A DNA stretch of 64,000 bases, from the NCBI RefSeq assembly GCF_009362785.1, contig NZ_WHNQ01000018.1, forward strand, positions 62,001 to 126,000, given 5' to 3'. Numbering within the stretch: position 1 is the stretch's first letter; each line of letters begins with the position of its first letter. A program made the translations under genes and the position numbers. Shown piece by piece: positions 43,232 to 52,149 of this stretch. The stretch is from Paraburkholderia atlantica. Its GTDB lineage: Bacteria > Pseudomonadota > Gammaproteobacteria > Burkholderiales > Burkholderiaceae. The notes beneath the pieces were generated by a model. The model ran no database searches and was not told the origin of the DNA. It saw nothing but the letters and a program-made list of their open reading frames with translations.

Positions 43232-44650
43232 TCAGGTTTTCGGTTCGATCCATGTGTCGGAGAAATCGCCGGCTGTCAGATCGATGCTGTTGATCAGGTT
43301 GTGCACTCTCGTCTGATAGACCTGCACGGCGGAAGGAACCGTTACGAGCGGCAGCACGGGCAAATCGCGGCCGACGATCTGCTGGATCTGCCGGAACGCG
43401 GGATCCAGATAAGCGGATGCCTGACACCGTCCAACCAGTAGATGCGCTGCACGCCGACAGTCGGGTCATAGAGACGGCCCAGCCCGTTCAGATTCAGATC
43501 GAACTCACGCGTCGTGTAGGCGCGGCGCAGATAGGTCGGCAGATCGCCGTCGAGTATGGTCGCCTTGATGCCGATGCGGGACAGCGCGGCCCGCAGATAG
43601 TCGGCGGCGCGCCGGAACTCCGCGCCGCTGATGTAGTTGATCTTCACAGCAAAGCGCTGACCGTCGGCCTGCTTCGGATAACCCGCTTCGTCGAGCAGAC
43701 GGTTGGCGGCGCTCAGATCGAACGGATAGTGAAACGTGCTGTCGTCGTAGTAGCTCGCCAATACGGCGGGCACGGGCGAGTTGACCACGCTCGAACGCTT
43801 GTAGAAAACATTGTCCTTGATGAAGTTGCGGTCCACCGCGTGCGCGATGGTCTTGCGCACTTCCGGTTTGGCGAGGATCGGGTTGTCGAGGTTGAATTCG
43901 AGGAAGGCCGCGTTGTTCAGGGACGCGTCGTAGCTGTCGTCGATCTTCAGTTGCGGCAACCTTGCCAGACGGCCGAGATCGGCGAGTCCGACGTTGGCGG
44001 CGGCATCGACTTCGCCTGTTTCCAGCGCTGTCGAGATCGACGCCTGGTCGGGCACGATCCGGTAGATCACGCGATCGAGAAGCGGTGCACCCCGTCGCCA
44101 GTAGTTCGGGTTCTTGCGCAGGCTCACATAGCTGCCGCGCACCCACTTGTCGAACACGAAGGGTCCGGTGCCGATGGGCGCGGTGAGGTTGGGGCTTGTC
44201 AGCGGATCGCCGTCGCCGTAGCGGTGCTGCGGCACGATCGGCAGTTCCGCCGACGACAACGCCTTGATCAGATAAGGCGTCGGCTTGCCGAGCACCACGA
44301 CGACCGTCAGGAGATCAGGCGTATCGACGCGTTCGACGTTGGCGAGCGTGATGCGCCCGCGTGGGCGGAGGCGCTTTTGCGTGAGGATCGAGTAGCGAAT
44401 ATCCGCCGACGTGAAGCTCTCGCCGTCGTGCCACTTCACGTTGGGCCGCAATTTGAAGGTATAGCGCAGGCCATCGGCACTGACGCTCCATGCGACGGCG
44501 AGCAATGGCTGCGGTTTGAACTGTGCGTCGTAGCGCAGCAAGCCTTCCGTGATTTTCGCGCTGGCCTGAACGGCGGGGTCGTGCGTCAGCAGATTGCCGC
44601 GGCGGGCACGAATCACGAAACGCCGGTGGAAGAGACCGTGCGGGCGCTGA
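43232..44650 (-). pseudogene. Peptide-type ABC solute-binding protein, truncated and frameshifted
   Basis: The main frame from about 44616 to 43425 encodes a family 5 binding protein (TEGLLRYDAQFKPQPLLAVA, RYTFKLRPNVKWHDGESFTS, TIAHAVDRNFIKDNVF), but it begins inside the mature protein: the signal and first roughly 40 residues are gone, at the junction with a truncated IS element. After GVQRIYWLDGV the frame is lost. The true C-terminus continues in another frame from about 43415: YLDPAFRQIQQIVGRDLPVL, then VHNLINSIDLTAGDFSDTWI, TGA at 43232. Roughly 30 residues between the two blocks are missing. The gene is inactive. Confidence 0.85.
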
Positions 44651-44654
44651 ACGA

Positions 44655-45212
44655 TCCGGTGTACCCCTGATCCGCAAATGCTACCTTGACCGTCTGACCC
44701 GTGACCTGCTGGACCTGCCGCGCCAGTTCTCCAACCTGTGCGCGCTCCGGTTCGTTGGCCGGCGTCACATGCACTGCGAGCAGTTGCCCCAAGGTATCAA
44801 CCGCGATGTGCACCTTGCTGCCTTTCTTGCGTTTGTACCCGTCATAGCCTGCACGCGGTCCGCTCTCGCACGTCGATTGCAGCGTCCGGCCATCAAGGAT
44901 CACTGCTCTGGGCTGACCTCGCCGATCCTGCGCCACCCGGATGATCGAGCGCAGGTCATGGACCATGGCTTCGAAACAGCCCGCCTGAATCCAGCGTTGC
45001 GTCTGCTGATAGACCGTCTCCCACGGCGGAAAGTCATTGGGCAGCAGACGCCACGGCGCACCCGCGCGGACAATCCAGCGCAACGCGTTGAACATTTCGC
45101 GCAATTCGTATCTGCGTTGCGGTGCGTCTTTGCTCATCAAGGTCAGGTACGGAGCAGCGAAGTACCACTCTTCATCCGACACATCCGTTGGGTAGGGTCT
45201 GCGTTTTTTCAT
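44655..45212 (-). pseudogene. IS5-family transposase, 3' truncated
   Basis: The frame reads RRPYPTDVSDEEWYFAAPYL at the N-terminus, GAPWRLLPNDFPPWETVYQQ, the first catalytic Asp in AVILDGRTLQSTCESG, a block KRKKGSKVHIAVDTLGQLLA, and the second catalytic Asp in VAFADQGYTG. The catalytic Glu and last 80 or so residues are replaced by 13 unrelated codons ending at 44613. The protein cannot be active. Confidence 0.88.
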
Positions 45213-45258
45213 CCGGCCAGGATACCAGGTCTGGCCGAAAGTTCATAACACCGTCTAG
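44655..45258 (-). mobile_element. Truncated IS5-family insertion sequence
   Basis: The right end is at about 45258, where the minus strand reads AGACGGTGTTATGAACTTTC, likely the terminal inverted repeat. The transposase starts 45 bases inside. The left end is missing: similarity to IS5 transposases stops at about 44655, inside the gene, at the border with the truncated binding-protein gene. The matching left repeat was not found, so the element cannot move. An IS-linked deletion is the simplest reading. Confidence 0.78.
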
Positions 45259-45612
45259 ACGGGGGGCGGCTGGAAAGACAGACCGGGCCTGAGATCAGGG
45301 CGATGAATTTCGCTAACCCGCCTGGGGCCGCCCGCGACGAGGCCACGCGCATAGCGACAACGCCCGGGTACAAGGAATCTTGCCGTGAGCGAAAGGACGA
45401 TATTCTGGATATCAAACAACTAATGTCTCGCCAGAGTGATCCGTCACGAAGACCATTACCCCGACAAGGTTGTGCATACAGGTCTAGAATGAAATTGGCG
45501 TTGCATCGTTCGCGAAATGCTTATCCCGAAACGGAAAGCGGTTCGCGACGTGGCCCGGAATCCCACACAGGACAGTGTCTCTCACTGCAAACGTGCGGAT
45601 TGCGTTTCGATG
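45259..45612. other. Gene-free interval between the IS remnant and the suf operator
   Basis: These 354 bases hold no convincing gene on either strand. Frames exist but have no ribosome site or known motif. The suf promoter should lie in the right half or across the palindrome that follows; I could not assign -35 and -10 boxes with confidence. Confidence 0.5.
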
Positions 45613-45639
45613 TAATCAGGACCAAATGGGTCCTGATTA
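45613..45639. promoter_or_regulatory. Palindromic operator of the suf operon
   Basis: TAATCAGGACC (45613-45623) and GGTCCTGATTA (45629-45639) are exact complements around a five-base centre. The site ends 17 bases before the start of the Rrf2-type regulator gene, so it is a natural autoregulatory operator for that protein. It does not match the type 1 IscR site of enterobacteria. Confidence 0.78.
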
Positions 45640-45656
45640 AAAGGGAAGATGTTCCG

Positions 45657-46160
45657 ATGTTGCGCATGAGCAAACTTGCCGATTACGGCACGGTGATCAT
45701 GACCGCGATGGCGCGCGATCCGGATGCCGTCCACAGCGCAAGCAGCATTGCGGCGGCGACCGGGGTCGCGATGCCTACGGTGTCAAAGGTGCTGAAAGTC
45801 CTGACGCGGGGTGGTGTCGTGGAGTCTCTGCGCGGCACAAACGGCGGTTACCTGCTGCCGCGGCCGCCCGGGCGGATCACGCTGGCGGAGGTGATCGCCG
45901 CCGTCGACGGCCCGATCGGCATGACCGAATGCAGCACTACGCCAGGCCTGTGTATCCAGGAGGCGGTGTGCGCGGTGCGCGCCAACTGGCAGAAGGTCAA
46001 TCGCCTGATTTACGAAGCGTTGCAGCAGGTCACGCTGGCGGACATGGCGGGCCCCACCTTGCGCGTGGTCGATATTAGCGCGATCCGCGCGCGTAGTATT
46101 CCCAACCATCGCGCGGGCGCGACGCCTGCGCGCAAGTCGATTGACGGAGGCCACGCATGA
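45657..46160 (+). CDS. sufR: Rrf2-family SUF system regulator
   Basis: A 167-residue Rrf2/IscR-like regulator. The winged helix is at residues about 5-65 (ASSIAAATGVAMPTVSKVLK, ending RGTNGGYLL), and the Fe-S ligands are Cys92, Cys99 and Cys105 in TECSTTPGLCIQEAVC. It should sense Fe-S cluster status and repress the operon when clusters are sufficient. The ATG at 45657 has AAGGGAAG upstream. Its stop overlaps the sufB start (ATGA). A palindrome lies directly upstream. The symbol is used for the SUF-linked Rrf2 regulator of proteobacteria; it is not homologous to cyanobacterial SufR. Confidence 0.85.
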   Translation: MLRMSKLADYGTVIMTAMARDPDAVHSASSIAAATGVAMPTVSKVLKVLTRGGVVESLRGTNGGYLLPRPPGRITLAEVIAAVDGPIGMTECSTTPGLCIQEAVCAVRANWQKVNRLIYEALQQVTLADMAGPTLRVVDISAIRARSIPNHRAGATPARKSIDGGHA

Positions 46161-47605
46161 GCTCATCCGAAACCGGTCTCCATGAGCTGATCAGCCGCGA
46201 ATACCAGCATGGTTTCGTGACCGACCTGCAGGCCGATGCGCTTCCGCGCGGGCTGAGCGAGGACGTGGTCCGGCTCATTTCAAAGAAGAAAGACGAGCCG
46301 GCGTTCATGCTCGAGTGGCGACTCGCGGCCTACCGCCACTGGCTCACGATGACCGAGCCGCACTGGGCGACGGTCGAACACCCGCCGATCGATTACCAGA
46401 ACATCATTTATTATTCCGCGCCGATGACGCAGAAGAATCGTCCGAAGAGTCTCGATGAGGTCGATCCGGAACTGCTGCGTACCTACGAAAAGCTGGGTGT
46501 GCCGCTGAGGGAGCGCGAACTGCTGGCGGGCGTGGCGGTGGATGCGGTATTCGACAGCGTGTCGGTAGCGACTACGTTCCGCGAAAAGCTGGCGGAACTC
46601 GGCATCGTGTTCTGTTCGTTCTCAGATGCCGTACAGCGTCATCCCGAACTGGTGCGAAAGTATCTCGGCTCGGTCGTGCCGCACACCGACAATTTCTTCG
46701 CTGCGCTTAATTCCGCCGTGTTCAGCGATGGCTCGTTCTGCTACATCCCGCCGGGCGTGCGCTGCCCGATGGAACTGTCGACCTACTTTCGTATCAACGC
46801 CCGGAACACCGGGCAGTTCGAGCGCACGCTGATCGTCGCGGACAAAGGCGGGTATGTGAGCTATCTGGAAGGCTGCACCGCGCCGATGCGCGACGAAAAC
46901 CAGCTGCATGCCGCTGTGGTCGAGCTGATCGCGCTGGAAGGGGCGCAGATCCGCTATTCGACCGTGCAGAACTGGTATCCGGGCGATGCGTCGGGCAAGG
47001 GTGGCATCTACAACTTCGTGACCAAACGTGGCGACTGCCGCGAGGCGAATTCGAAGATTTCATGGACTCAGGTGGAAACCGGCTCGGCGATTACGTGGAA
47101 GTATCCGAGCGTGATCCTGCAGGGCGATAACTCGGTCGGTGAATTCTATTCGGTGGCGCTGACCAACCACTTTCAACAGGCCGATACCGGCACGAAGATG
47201 GTTCACCTCGGCCGCAATACGCGCAGCACGATTCTGTCGAAGGGCATTTCGGCGGGCCGCGGAAAGAACGCGTACCGTGGCCTCGTGAAGGTCGGCCGTG
47301 CGGCCGAAGGTGCGCGCAACTACACGCAGTGCGATTCGCTTTTGCTCGGAAACCGTTGCAGTGCTCACACATTCCCTTACATCGAGGTCAAGAACCCGAC
47401 CGCGAACGTCGAACACGAAGCATCGACGTCACGCATCGGCGAAGACCAGTTGTTCTATTGTCGGCAGCGCGGGTTGTCGCCGGAAGATGCAGTGTCGATG
47501 ATCGTGAACGGGTTCTGCAAGGAAGTCTTCAAGGAGCTGCCGATGGAGTTTGCCGTCGAGGCGCAGAAGCTGCTCGGCGTCAGCCTGGAAGGGGCTGTGG
47601 GATAG
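46157..47605 (+). CDS. sufB: Fe-S cluster scaffold subunit SufB
   Basis: A 482-residue SufB, close to the E. coli length of 495. Diagnostic blocks are PHWATVEHPPIDYQNIIYYS, GSVVPHTDNFFAALNSAVFS, DGSFCYIPPGVRCPMELSTY and RGLVKVGRAAEGARNYTQCD with the cysteine proposed to accept sulfur. It forms the SufBC2D scaffold on which clusters are built in the cytoplasm. The start overlaps the regulator's stop; the ABC ATPase SufC follows 29 bases on. Confidence 0.96.
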   Translation: MSSSETGLHELISREYQHGFVTDLQADALPRGLSEDVVRLISKKKDEPAFMLEWRLAAYRHWLTMTEPHWATVEHPPIDYQNIIYYSAPMTQKNRPKSLDEVDPELLRTYEKLGVPLRERELLAGVAVDAVFDSVSVATTFREKLAELGIVFCSFSDAVQRHPELVRKYLGSVVPHTDNFFAALNSAVFSDGSFCYIPPGVRCPMELSTYFRINARNTGQFERTLIVADKGGYVSYLEGCTAPMRDENQLHAAVVELIALEGAQIRYSTVQNWYPGDASGKGGIYNFVTKRGDCREANSKISWTQVETGSAITWKYPSVILQGDNSVGEFYSVALTNHFQQADTGTKMVHLGRNTRSTILSKGISAGRGKNAYRGLVKVGRAAEGARNYTQCDSLLLGNRCSAHTFPYIEVKNPTANVEHEASTSRIGEDQLFYCRQRGLSPEDAVSMIVNGFCKEVFKELPMEFAVEAQKLLGVSLEGAVG

Positions 47606-47634
47606 CCCACAGTGAATCGCGAGGGATTCGGACC

Positions 47635-48426
47635 ATGCTTGAAATCAGCAATCTGCAAGTCGAAGTCGACGGCAAGAAAATTCTGCGTGGCATCAATCTG
47701 AGGGTAAAGGCCGGCGAGGTGCACGCGATCATGGGCCCGAACGGCTCGGGCAAGAGCACGCTTGCCCAGGTGCTGGCCGGGCGCGAGGACTTTGCTGTCG
47801 CGGGCGGCGAGGTCTCGTATTTCGGCCGCGACCTGCTGGCGCTCGCACCCGAGGAGCGTGCGCACCAAGGACTGTTTCTCGCGTTCCAGTATCCCGTCGA
47901 GATACCCGGCGTGAGCAACGTTTATCTGCTGAAGGCGGCTTTGAACGCGCAGCGGCGGTATCGTGGCGAGCCGGAGTTCGATGCGATGGAGTTTCTGCAA
48001 CTGGTCAAGGGGAGGATGACGCTGATGCAGATGGACGAGAGTCTGCTGTATCGCGCAGTGAACGAAGGTTTTTCCGGTGGAGAAAAGAAACGCAACGAGA
48101 TCCTGCAAATGGCCGTGCTACAGCCACGGCTCGCGATTCTCGACGAAACGGATTCCGGACTCGACATCGACGCATTGCAGATTGTCGCGCAGGGTGTTAA
48201 CAGCATGCGCAGTCCGGAACGGGGGATCGTGCTGATCACGCACTATCAGCGGCTATTGGAATACGTCGTGCCGGATCGTGTGCATGTGCTGGCGAATGGC
48301 CGGATCGCGAAGTCGGGATCACGTGAACTGGCGCTGGAACTGGAGCGTAAAGGCTATGGCTGGATCGACGATGAAGCGGTGCAACCAGAAATTAGAGCAA
48401 GCCGGGAACGTGCGGGGCATCCATGA
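47635..48426 (+). CDS. sufC: Fe-S assembly ATPase SufC
   Basis: A 263-residue soluble ABC ATPase with Walker A GPNGSGKST, the SufC-type Q-loop region LFLAFQYPVEIPGVSN, signature FSGGEKKRNEILQMA and Walker B LAILDETDSGLDID, then THYQRLLEYV. It drives conformational change in SufB-SufD. The ATG at 47635 gives the standard N-terminus MLEISNLQVEV. Its stop overlaps the sufD start. Confidence 0.96.
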   Translation: MLEISNLQVEVDGKKILRGINLRVKAGEVHAIMGPNGSGKSTLAQVLAGREDFAVAGGEVSYFGRDLLALAPEERAHQGLFLAFQYPVEIPGVSNVYLLKAALNAQRRYRGEPEFDAMEFLQLVKGRMTLMQMDESLLYRAVNEGFSGGEKKRNEILQMAVLQPRLAILDETDSGLDIDALQIVAQGVNSMRSPERGIVLITHYQRLLEYVVPDRVHVLANGRIAKSGSRELALELERKGYGWIDDEAVQPEIRASRERAGHP

Positions 48427-49748
48427 AAAACGAATCTCTCGACTATTTCCATCAGGCTTTTGGGCAACTCGCGAAGACGTTGCCCGGCATTGAGTTTCTG
48501 TGGCTGCGCGCCGCTCGCCGAAGCGCATTCGACCAGTTCGACGCGCTGGGTTTGCCGACCACGCGGCACGAGGACTGGAGATACACGAACGTGTCGGCGA
48601 TCGGCAAGCGTCCCTGGCATTTCAGGGCACAACGCACCGACGATGGCGACGTGCGGCACGTCATCGATGAACTCGAGCTGGACCCTGCCGGGCATCGACT
48701 GGTCTTTGTCAACGGTCGGCATGTGCCGCGGCTGTCGAAACTGAATGATTTACCACACGGGGTATTTGTGGGCTCGCTTACCCGGGCGTTGAGAGAAATG
48801 CCGCAACGACTGGAAGCGGCAATCGCCTCGCAGGCATATGCCGACGGTTTTGCCGCGCTGAACATGGCGTTTATGACGGACGGGTTTGCCATCGTGCTGC
48901 CGCCTGGCGAGGTCATCGATCAACCGCTGCAGATACTGTTCCTGACCGACGAAGCAGGTCTTGCGGTGCAGCCGTTCAATGTCGTGCTTGCAGGATCACG
49001 CTCGGGCTGCATGCTCGTCGAGCACTTTGTCGGGCTGGGCGACGATGCGTACTGGACTAACGCGGTTACCCGCATCGTTGCAGACGAGCAGGCGGACGTG
49101 CAGCACTACCGGTTGCAGCAAGAGGGCCCGAAGGCTTTTCATATCGCCTCGCTCGCCGCTGCGCAGCAACGCGGCAGCTGTTTTACGTCACATGAGTTCG
49201 CGTTTGGCGCCGCGTTGTCGCGCACGGACATCTGCACGAGCCTGAACGCCGCGAACGCGCAGGCGACGTTGAATGGTCTTTATTTCGTTGGGGGCCGGCA
49301 GCACGTCGATCACCACACGCGCATCGATCACAAAGAGCCGCGTGGCACGAGTCGCGAATATTACCGCGGGGTGCTCGACGGTGCTGCGCGCGGCGTGTTC
49401 AACGGGCGCGTCATCGTGCATCGCGATGCGCAGCAAACGGACACGCATCAGGCGAACCACAACCTGTTGCTGTCACGCGATGCGGAAATCGACACGAAGC
49501 CGCAACTCGAGATCTACGCCGACGACGTGAAATGCACACACGGCGCGACGGTCGGTCAACTGGACGACAGTCAGCTGTTCTATTTGCGTGCGCGGGGAGT
49601 CGAAGAGCGCATGGCGCGGGCGCTACTGACCTACGCATTTGCGCGCGACATTGTCGAACGTGTGCGCATCGATTCGCTGCGTGTCCGGCTCGAAGACCTG
49701 CTGCTCGCGCACACTCCGGAAGGCGAGCGCATCAGGGAGTTGCTATGA
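48423..49748 (+). CDS. sufD: Fe-S cluster scaffold subunit SufD
   Basis: A 441-residue SufD, longer in its N-terminal part than average E. coli SufD (423). Features are GLPTTRHEDWRYTNVSAIGK near the N-terminus, a beta-helix core with LNGLYFVGGRQHVDHHTRID and the conserved end TDTHQANHNLLLSRDAEIDT, KPQLEIYADDVKCTHGATVG. It pairs with SufB and SufC; the histidine in KCTHGATVG is implicated in iron entry. The start and stop overlap sufC and sufS by four bases each. Confidence 0.95.
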   Translation: MKNESLDYFHQAFGQLAKTLPGIEFLWLRAARRSAFDQFDALGLPTTRHEDWRYTNVSAIGKRPWHFRAQRTDDGDVRHVIDELELDPAGHRLVFVNGRHVPRLSKLNDLPHGVFVGSLTRALREMPQRLEAAIASQAYADGFAALNMAFMTDGFAIVLPPGEVIDQPLQILFLTDEAGLAVQPFNVVLAGSRSGCMLVEHFVGLGDDAYWTNAVTRIVADEQADVQHYRLQQEGPKAFHIASLAAAQQRGSCFTSHEFAFGAALSRTDICTSLNAANAQATLNGLYFVGGRQHVDHHTRIDHKEPRGTSREYYRGVLDGAARGVFNGRVIVHRDAQQTDTHQANHNLLLSRDAEIDTKPQLEIYADDVKCTHGATVGQLDDSQLFYLRARGVEERMARALLTYAFARDIVERVRIDSLRVRLEDLLLAHTPEGERIRELL

Positions 49749-50998
49749 AGCCGATCGAACAGATGCAGACGCCCGATCCGCGCAATGTCGAGCATTGGCG
49801 AGCCGATTTTCCTATTCTGGGCGAGCGCGTGCATGGCCAGCCGTTGGTCTATCTCGACAATGGCGCCACCACGCAAAAACCCGCCGCGGTAATCTACGCG
49901 GAAAACGCTTACTACCGGCATAGCAACGCCAACGTGCACCGCGGCGTGCATCTGCTGTCGCAGCGCGCGACCGATTCATTCGAGGCAGCACGCGCGAAGA
50001 TCGCGCGCTTCATCAATGCGCAGCGTCCGGAGGAGATCGTGTTCGTGCGTGGCACGACCGAAGCGATCAATCTCGTTGCCCAGAGCTATGCGCGCCCGCA
50101 GATCAAGCCCGGCGACGAGATCCTGATCAGCGCAATGGAGCACCATTCGAACATTGTGCCGTGGCAGCTAGTCTGTGAGCAGACGGGCGCGGCGCTGAAA
50201 GTCGTGCCGATCGACGATACGGGCGCGCTCGATGCCGACGCGTACGAGCGCTTGTTCAGTGAACGTACGCGGCTGGTCGCGATGACGCACCTGGCCAACG
50301 CGCTCGGCAGCATCAATCCGGTCGAGCGCATCGTTGCGGGGGCGCACGCGCGAGGCGTGCCGGTACTGCTGGATGGCGCGCAGGCGATTGCGCATCTGCC
50401 AGTCGACGTCCGCGCGATAGATTGCGATTTCTACGCGTTTTCCGGGCATAAGGTGTACGGACCAACTGGCATTGGCGTGCTATATGCCAGGGCCGCACTG
50501 CTTGAAGCGATGCCGCCATGGCAGGGCGGCGGCGACATGATCCGCTCGGTAACGTTCGAGAAAACGGAATACAACGAGATTCCGTGGAAGTTCGAGGCGG
50601 GCACGCCGAACATTGCTGGCGCAATTGCGCTGGGCGCGGCGCTCGACTATGTCGACAGCATCGGAATGGAAGCCATCGCCGCGCACGAGAACGAGCTGCT
50701 CGCCTATGCAACGGATGAATTGCGGGTGATACCGGGCTTGCGTTTCATCGGTAGCGCACGCGACAAGGCAAGCATTCTGTCGTTCGTGCTCGACGGCGTG
50801 CATGCCCATGATGTCGGCACGATTCTCGATCATCACGGCATTGCCGTGCGTGCAGGCCATCATTGCGCGATGCCGGTGATGCAGCGCTTCGGCGTACCGG
50901 CGACCGTGCGCGCGTCGCTCGCCCTCTACAACACGCACCAGGATATCGACGCTCTGGTCGAAGGTCTCGGCAGGGTCAGGGAGCTATTCGGAACATGA
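49745..50998 (+). CDS. sufS: Cysteine desulfurase SufS
   Basis: A 417-residue group II cysteine desulfurase. PLP binds Lys236 in FSGHKVYGPTGIG; the active cysteine is Cys374 in RAGHHCAMPVMQRFG. VYLDNGATTQKPAAVIYAEN is typical of SufS. It removes sulfur from L-cysteine as persulfide and hands it to SufU. The ATG at 49745 overlaps the sufD stop. It links the cysteine-producing genes elsewhere in the window with cluster synthesis. Confidence 0.96.
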   Translation: MKPIEQMQTPDPRNVEHWRADFPILGERVHGQPLVYLDNGATTQKPAAVIYAENAYYRHSNANVHRGVHLLSQRATDSFEAARAKIARFINAQRPEEIVFVRGTTEAINLVAQSYARPQIKPGDEILISAMEHHSNIVPWQLVCEQTGAALKVVPIDDTGALDADAYERLFSERTRLVAMTHLANALGSINPVERIVAGAHARGVPVLLDGAQAIAHLPVDVRAIDCDFYAFSGHKVYGPTGIGVLYARAALLEAMPPWQGGGDMIRSVTFEKTEYNEIPWKFEAGTPNIAGAIALGAALDYVDSIGMEAIAAHENELLAYATDELRVIPGLRFIGSARDKASILSFVLDGVHAHDVGTILDHHGIAVRAGHHCAMPVMQRFGVPATVRASLALYNTHQDIDALVEGLGRVRELFGT

Positions 50999-51450
50999 AC
51001 GATCTGCGCGAGCTGTATCAGGAAGTCATTTTCGACCACTACCGGCGGCCGCGTAACCGTCATGGACTGTCCGGTGCCAATCACACGGCTGAGGGCTATA
51101 ACCCGCTGTGCGGCGACCGGATTACGCTTTATCTGCGAATCGAAGACGGCATCGTCAAAGAGGCGAGTTTCGAAGGCGCAGGCTGTGCAATTGCGACAGC
51201 ATCGGCGTCGCTGATGACCGAGGCGCTGAAAGGCAAATCGGAAGCGGAGGCCGAAGCGCTGTTCGGGCGCTTTCACGACATGGTGACAACACCCGCTGCA
51301 GGGCAGGTGGCAGCCGCGTCGGAGATGGGCAAGCTGGCGGTGCTGTCCGGCGTGCGTGAATTTCCCGAGCGTGTGAAATGCGCGACGCTGGCCTGGCATA
51401 CGCTGCATGCCGCACTGCACGACGAGGATCGCCCCGCTTCGACAGAGTGA
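50995..51450 (+). CDS. sufU: SufU/IscU-like sulfur acceptor and scaffold
   Basis: A 151-residue SufU-type protein. Ligands Cys39 with Asp41 (NPLCGDR), Cys64 (GAGCAI) and Cys129 (RVKCATLAW) are all present. The block with DHYRRPRNRHGLSGANHTAE is the standard N-terminal region, and the insertion between Cys64 and Cys129 marks SufU rather than IscU. In Gram-positive bacteria SufU takes sulfur from SufS through zinc; here it replaces SufE. The start overlaps the sufS stop. Confidence 0.93.
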   Translation: MNDLRELYQEVIFDHYRRPRNRHGLSGANHTAEGYNPLCGDRITLYLRIEDGIVKEASFEGAGCAIATASASLMTEALKGKSEAEAEALFGRFHDMVTTPAAGQVAAASEMGKLAVLSGVREFPERVKCATLAWHTLHAALHDEDRPASTE

Positions 51451-51455
51451 GGCAG

Positions 51456-51827
51456 ATGATGAGCACATTCGACTGGCTGAAGCGCGCTGAGGCCGCACAA
51501 CCCGGCAGTGGCACAACAACAGTACGTCTTGAAGAACGCGTGATCGACGCGCTGCGAACCGTGTTCGACCCGGAGATTCCAGTCAACATCTACGATTTGG
51601 GGCTTGTTTATGGTCTCGACGTGGACGAAGCCGAAGGCCGCGTCGGAATCCGCATGACGCTGACCGCGCCCGGCTGCCCGGTCGCGCAGACCTTCCCGGC
51701 AACGGTGGAGGATGCGGTGTTCTCGGTGAGCGGTGTGAACGACGTGCATGTTGAACTGGTGTGGGATCCGCCGTGGTCGAGAGACCGGATGTCGGATGCG
51801 GCGCGCCTGCAATTGGGAATGCTTTGA
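51456..51827 (+). CDS. sufT: SufT/MIP18-like Fe-S maturation protein
   Basis: A 123-residue protein of the DUF59/MIP18 family. The core is VIDALRTVFDPEIPVNIYDL, GLVYGLDVDEAEGR, and the conserved TAPGCPVAQTFP with its cysteine, ending VHVELVWDPPWSRDRMSDAA. Such proteins help deliver clusters to targets. Two ATGs, at 51456 and 51459, are possible; the first has the AGGCAG-like ribosome site. It sits five bases after sufU. Confidence 0.92.
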   Translation: MMSTFDWLKRAEAAQPGSGTTTVRLEERVIDALRTVFDPEIPVNIYDLGLVYGLDVDEAEGRVGIRMTLTAPGCPVAQTFPATVEDAVFSVSGVNDVHVELVWDPPWSRDRMSDAARLQLGML

Positions 51828-51828
51828 C

Positions 51829-52149
51829 ATGTCCAACTGGGTCGATGTCGCCGCGATAGGGGATTTTCCGGCTGGAGCCGTTCGCAGCGTCGAGGTCGAT
51901 GGCGCGCAGGTCGCTGTGTTCAACGTCGACGGCACCTGTTATGCAATCGAGGATATCTGCCCGCACGACGGCGGCATCCTGACGGGCGGTGTGGTGGAAG
52001 GCGACGTGGTCGTCTGTCCGCGCCACGGTGCACGGTTTTGCATCAGGACCGGAAAGGTGCTGGCGCCGCCGGCATATGAGGATGTGGTGGCGTTTCCGGT
52101 GCGGATCGAGGCGGGCGTCGTTCAGGTGCGTGACGATCGGTGGGATTGA
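51829..52149 (+). CDS. Rieske-type [2Fe-2S] ferredoxin at the end of the suf operon
   Basis: A 106-residue soluble Rieske protein. Cluster ligands are Cys44 and His46 (DICPHDGG) and Cys63 and His66 (VCPRHGARF). This resembles ferredoxin components of ring-hydroxylating dioxygenases and the small Rieske proteins found at the ends of suf operons. The start lies two bases from the sufT stop. It may donate electrons during assembly or report on cluster supply; the partner is unknown. Confidence 0.9.
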   Translation: MSNWVDVAAIGDFPAGAVRSVEVDGAQVAVFNVDGTCYAIEDICPHDGGILTGGVVEGDVVVCPRHGARFCIRTGKVLAPPAYEDVVAFPVRIEAGVVQVRDDRWD

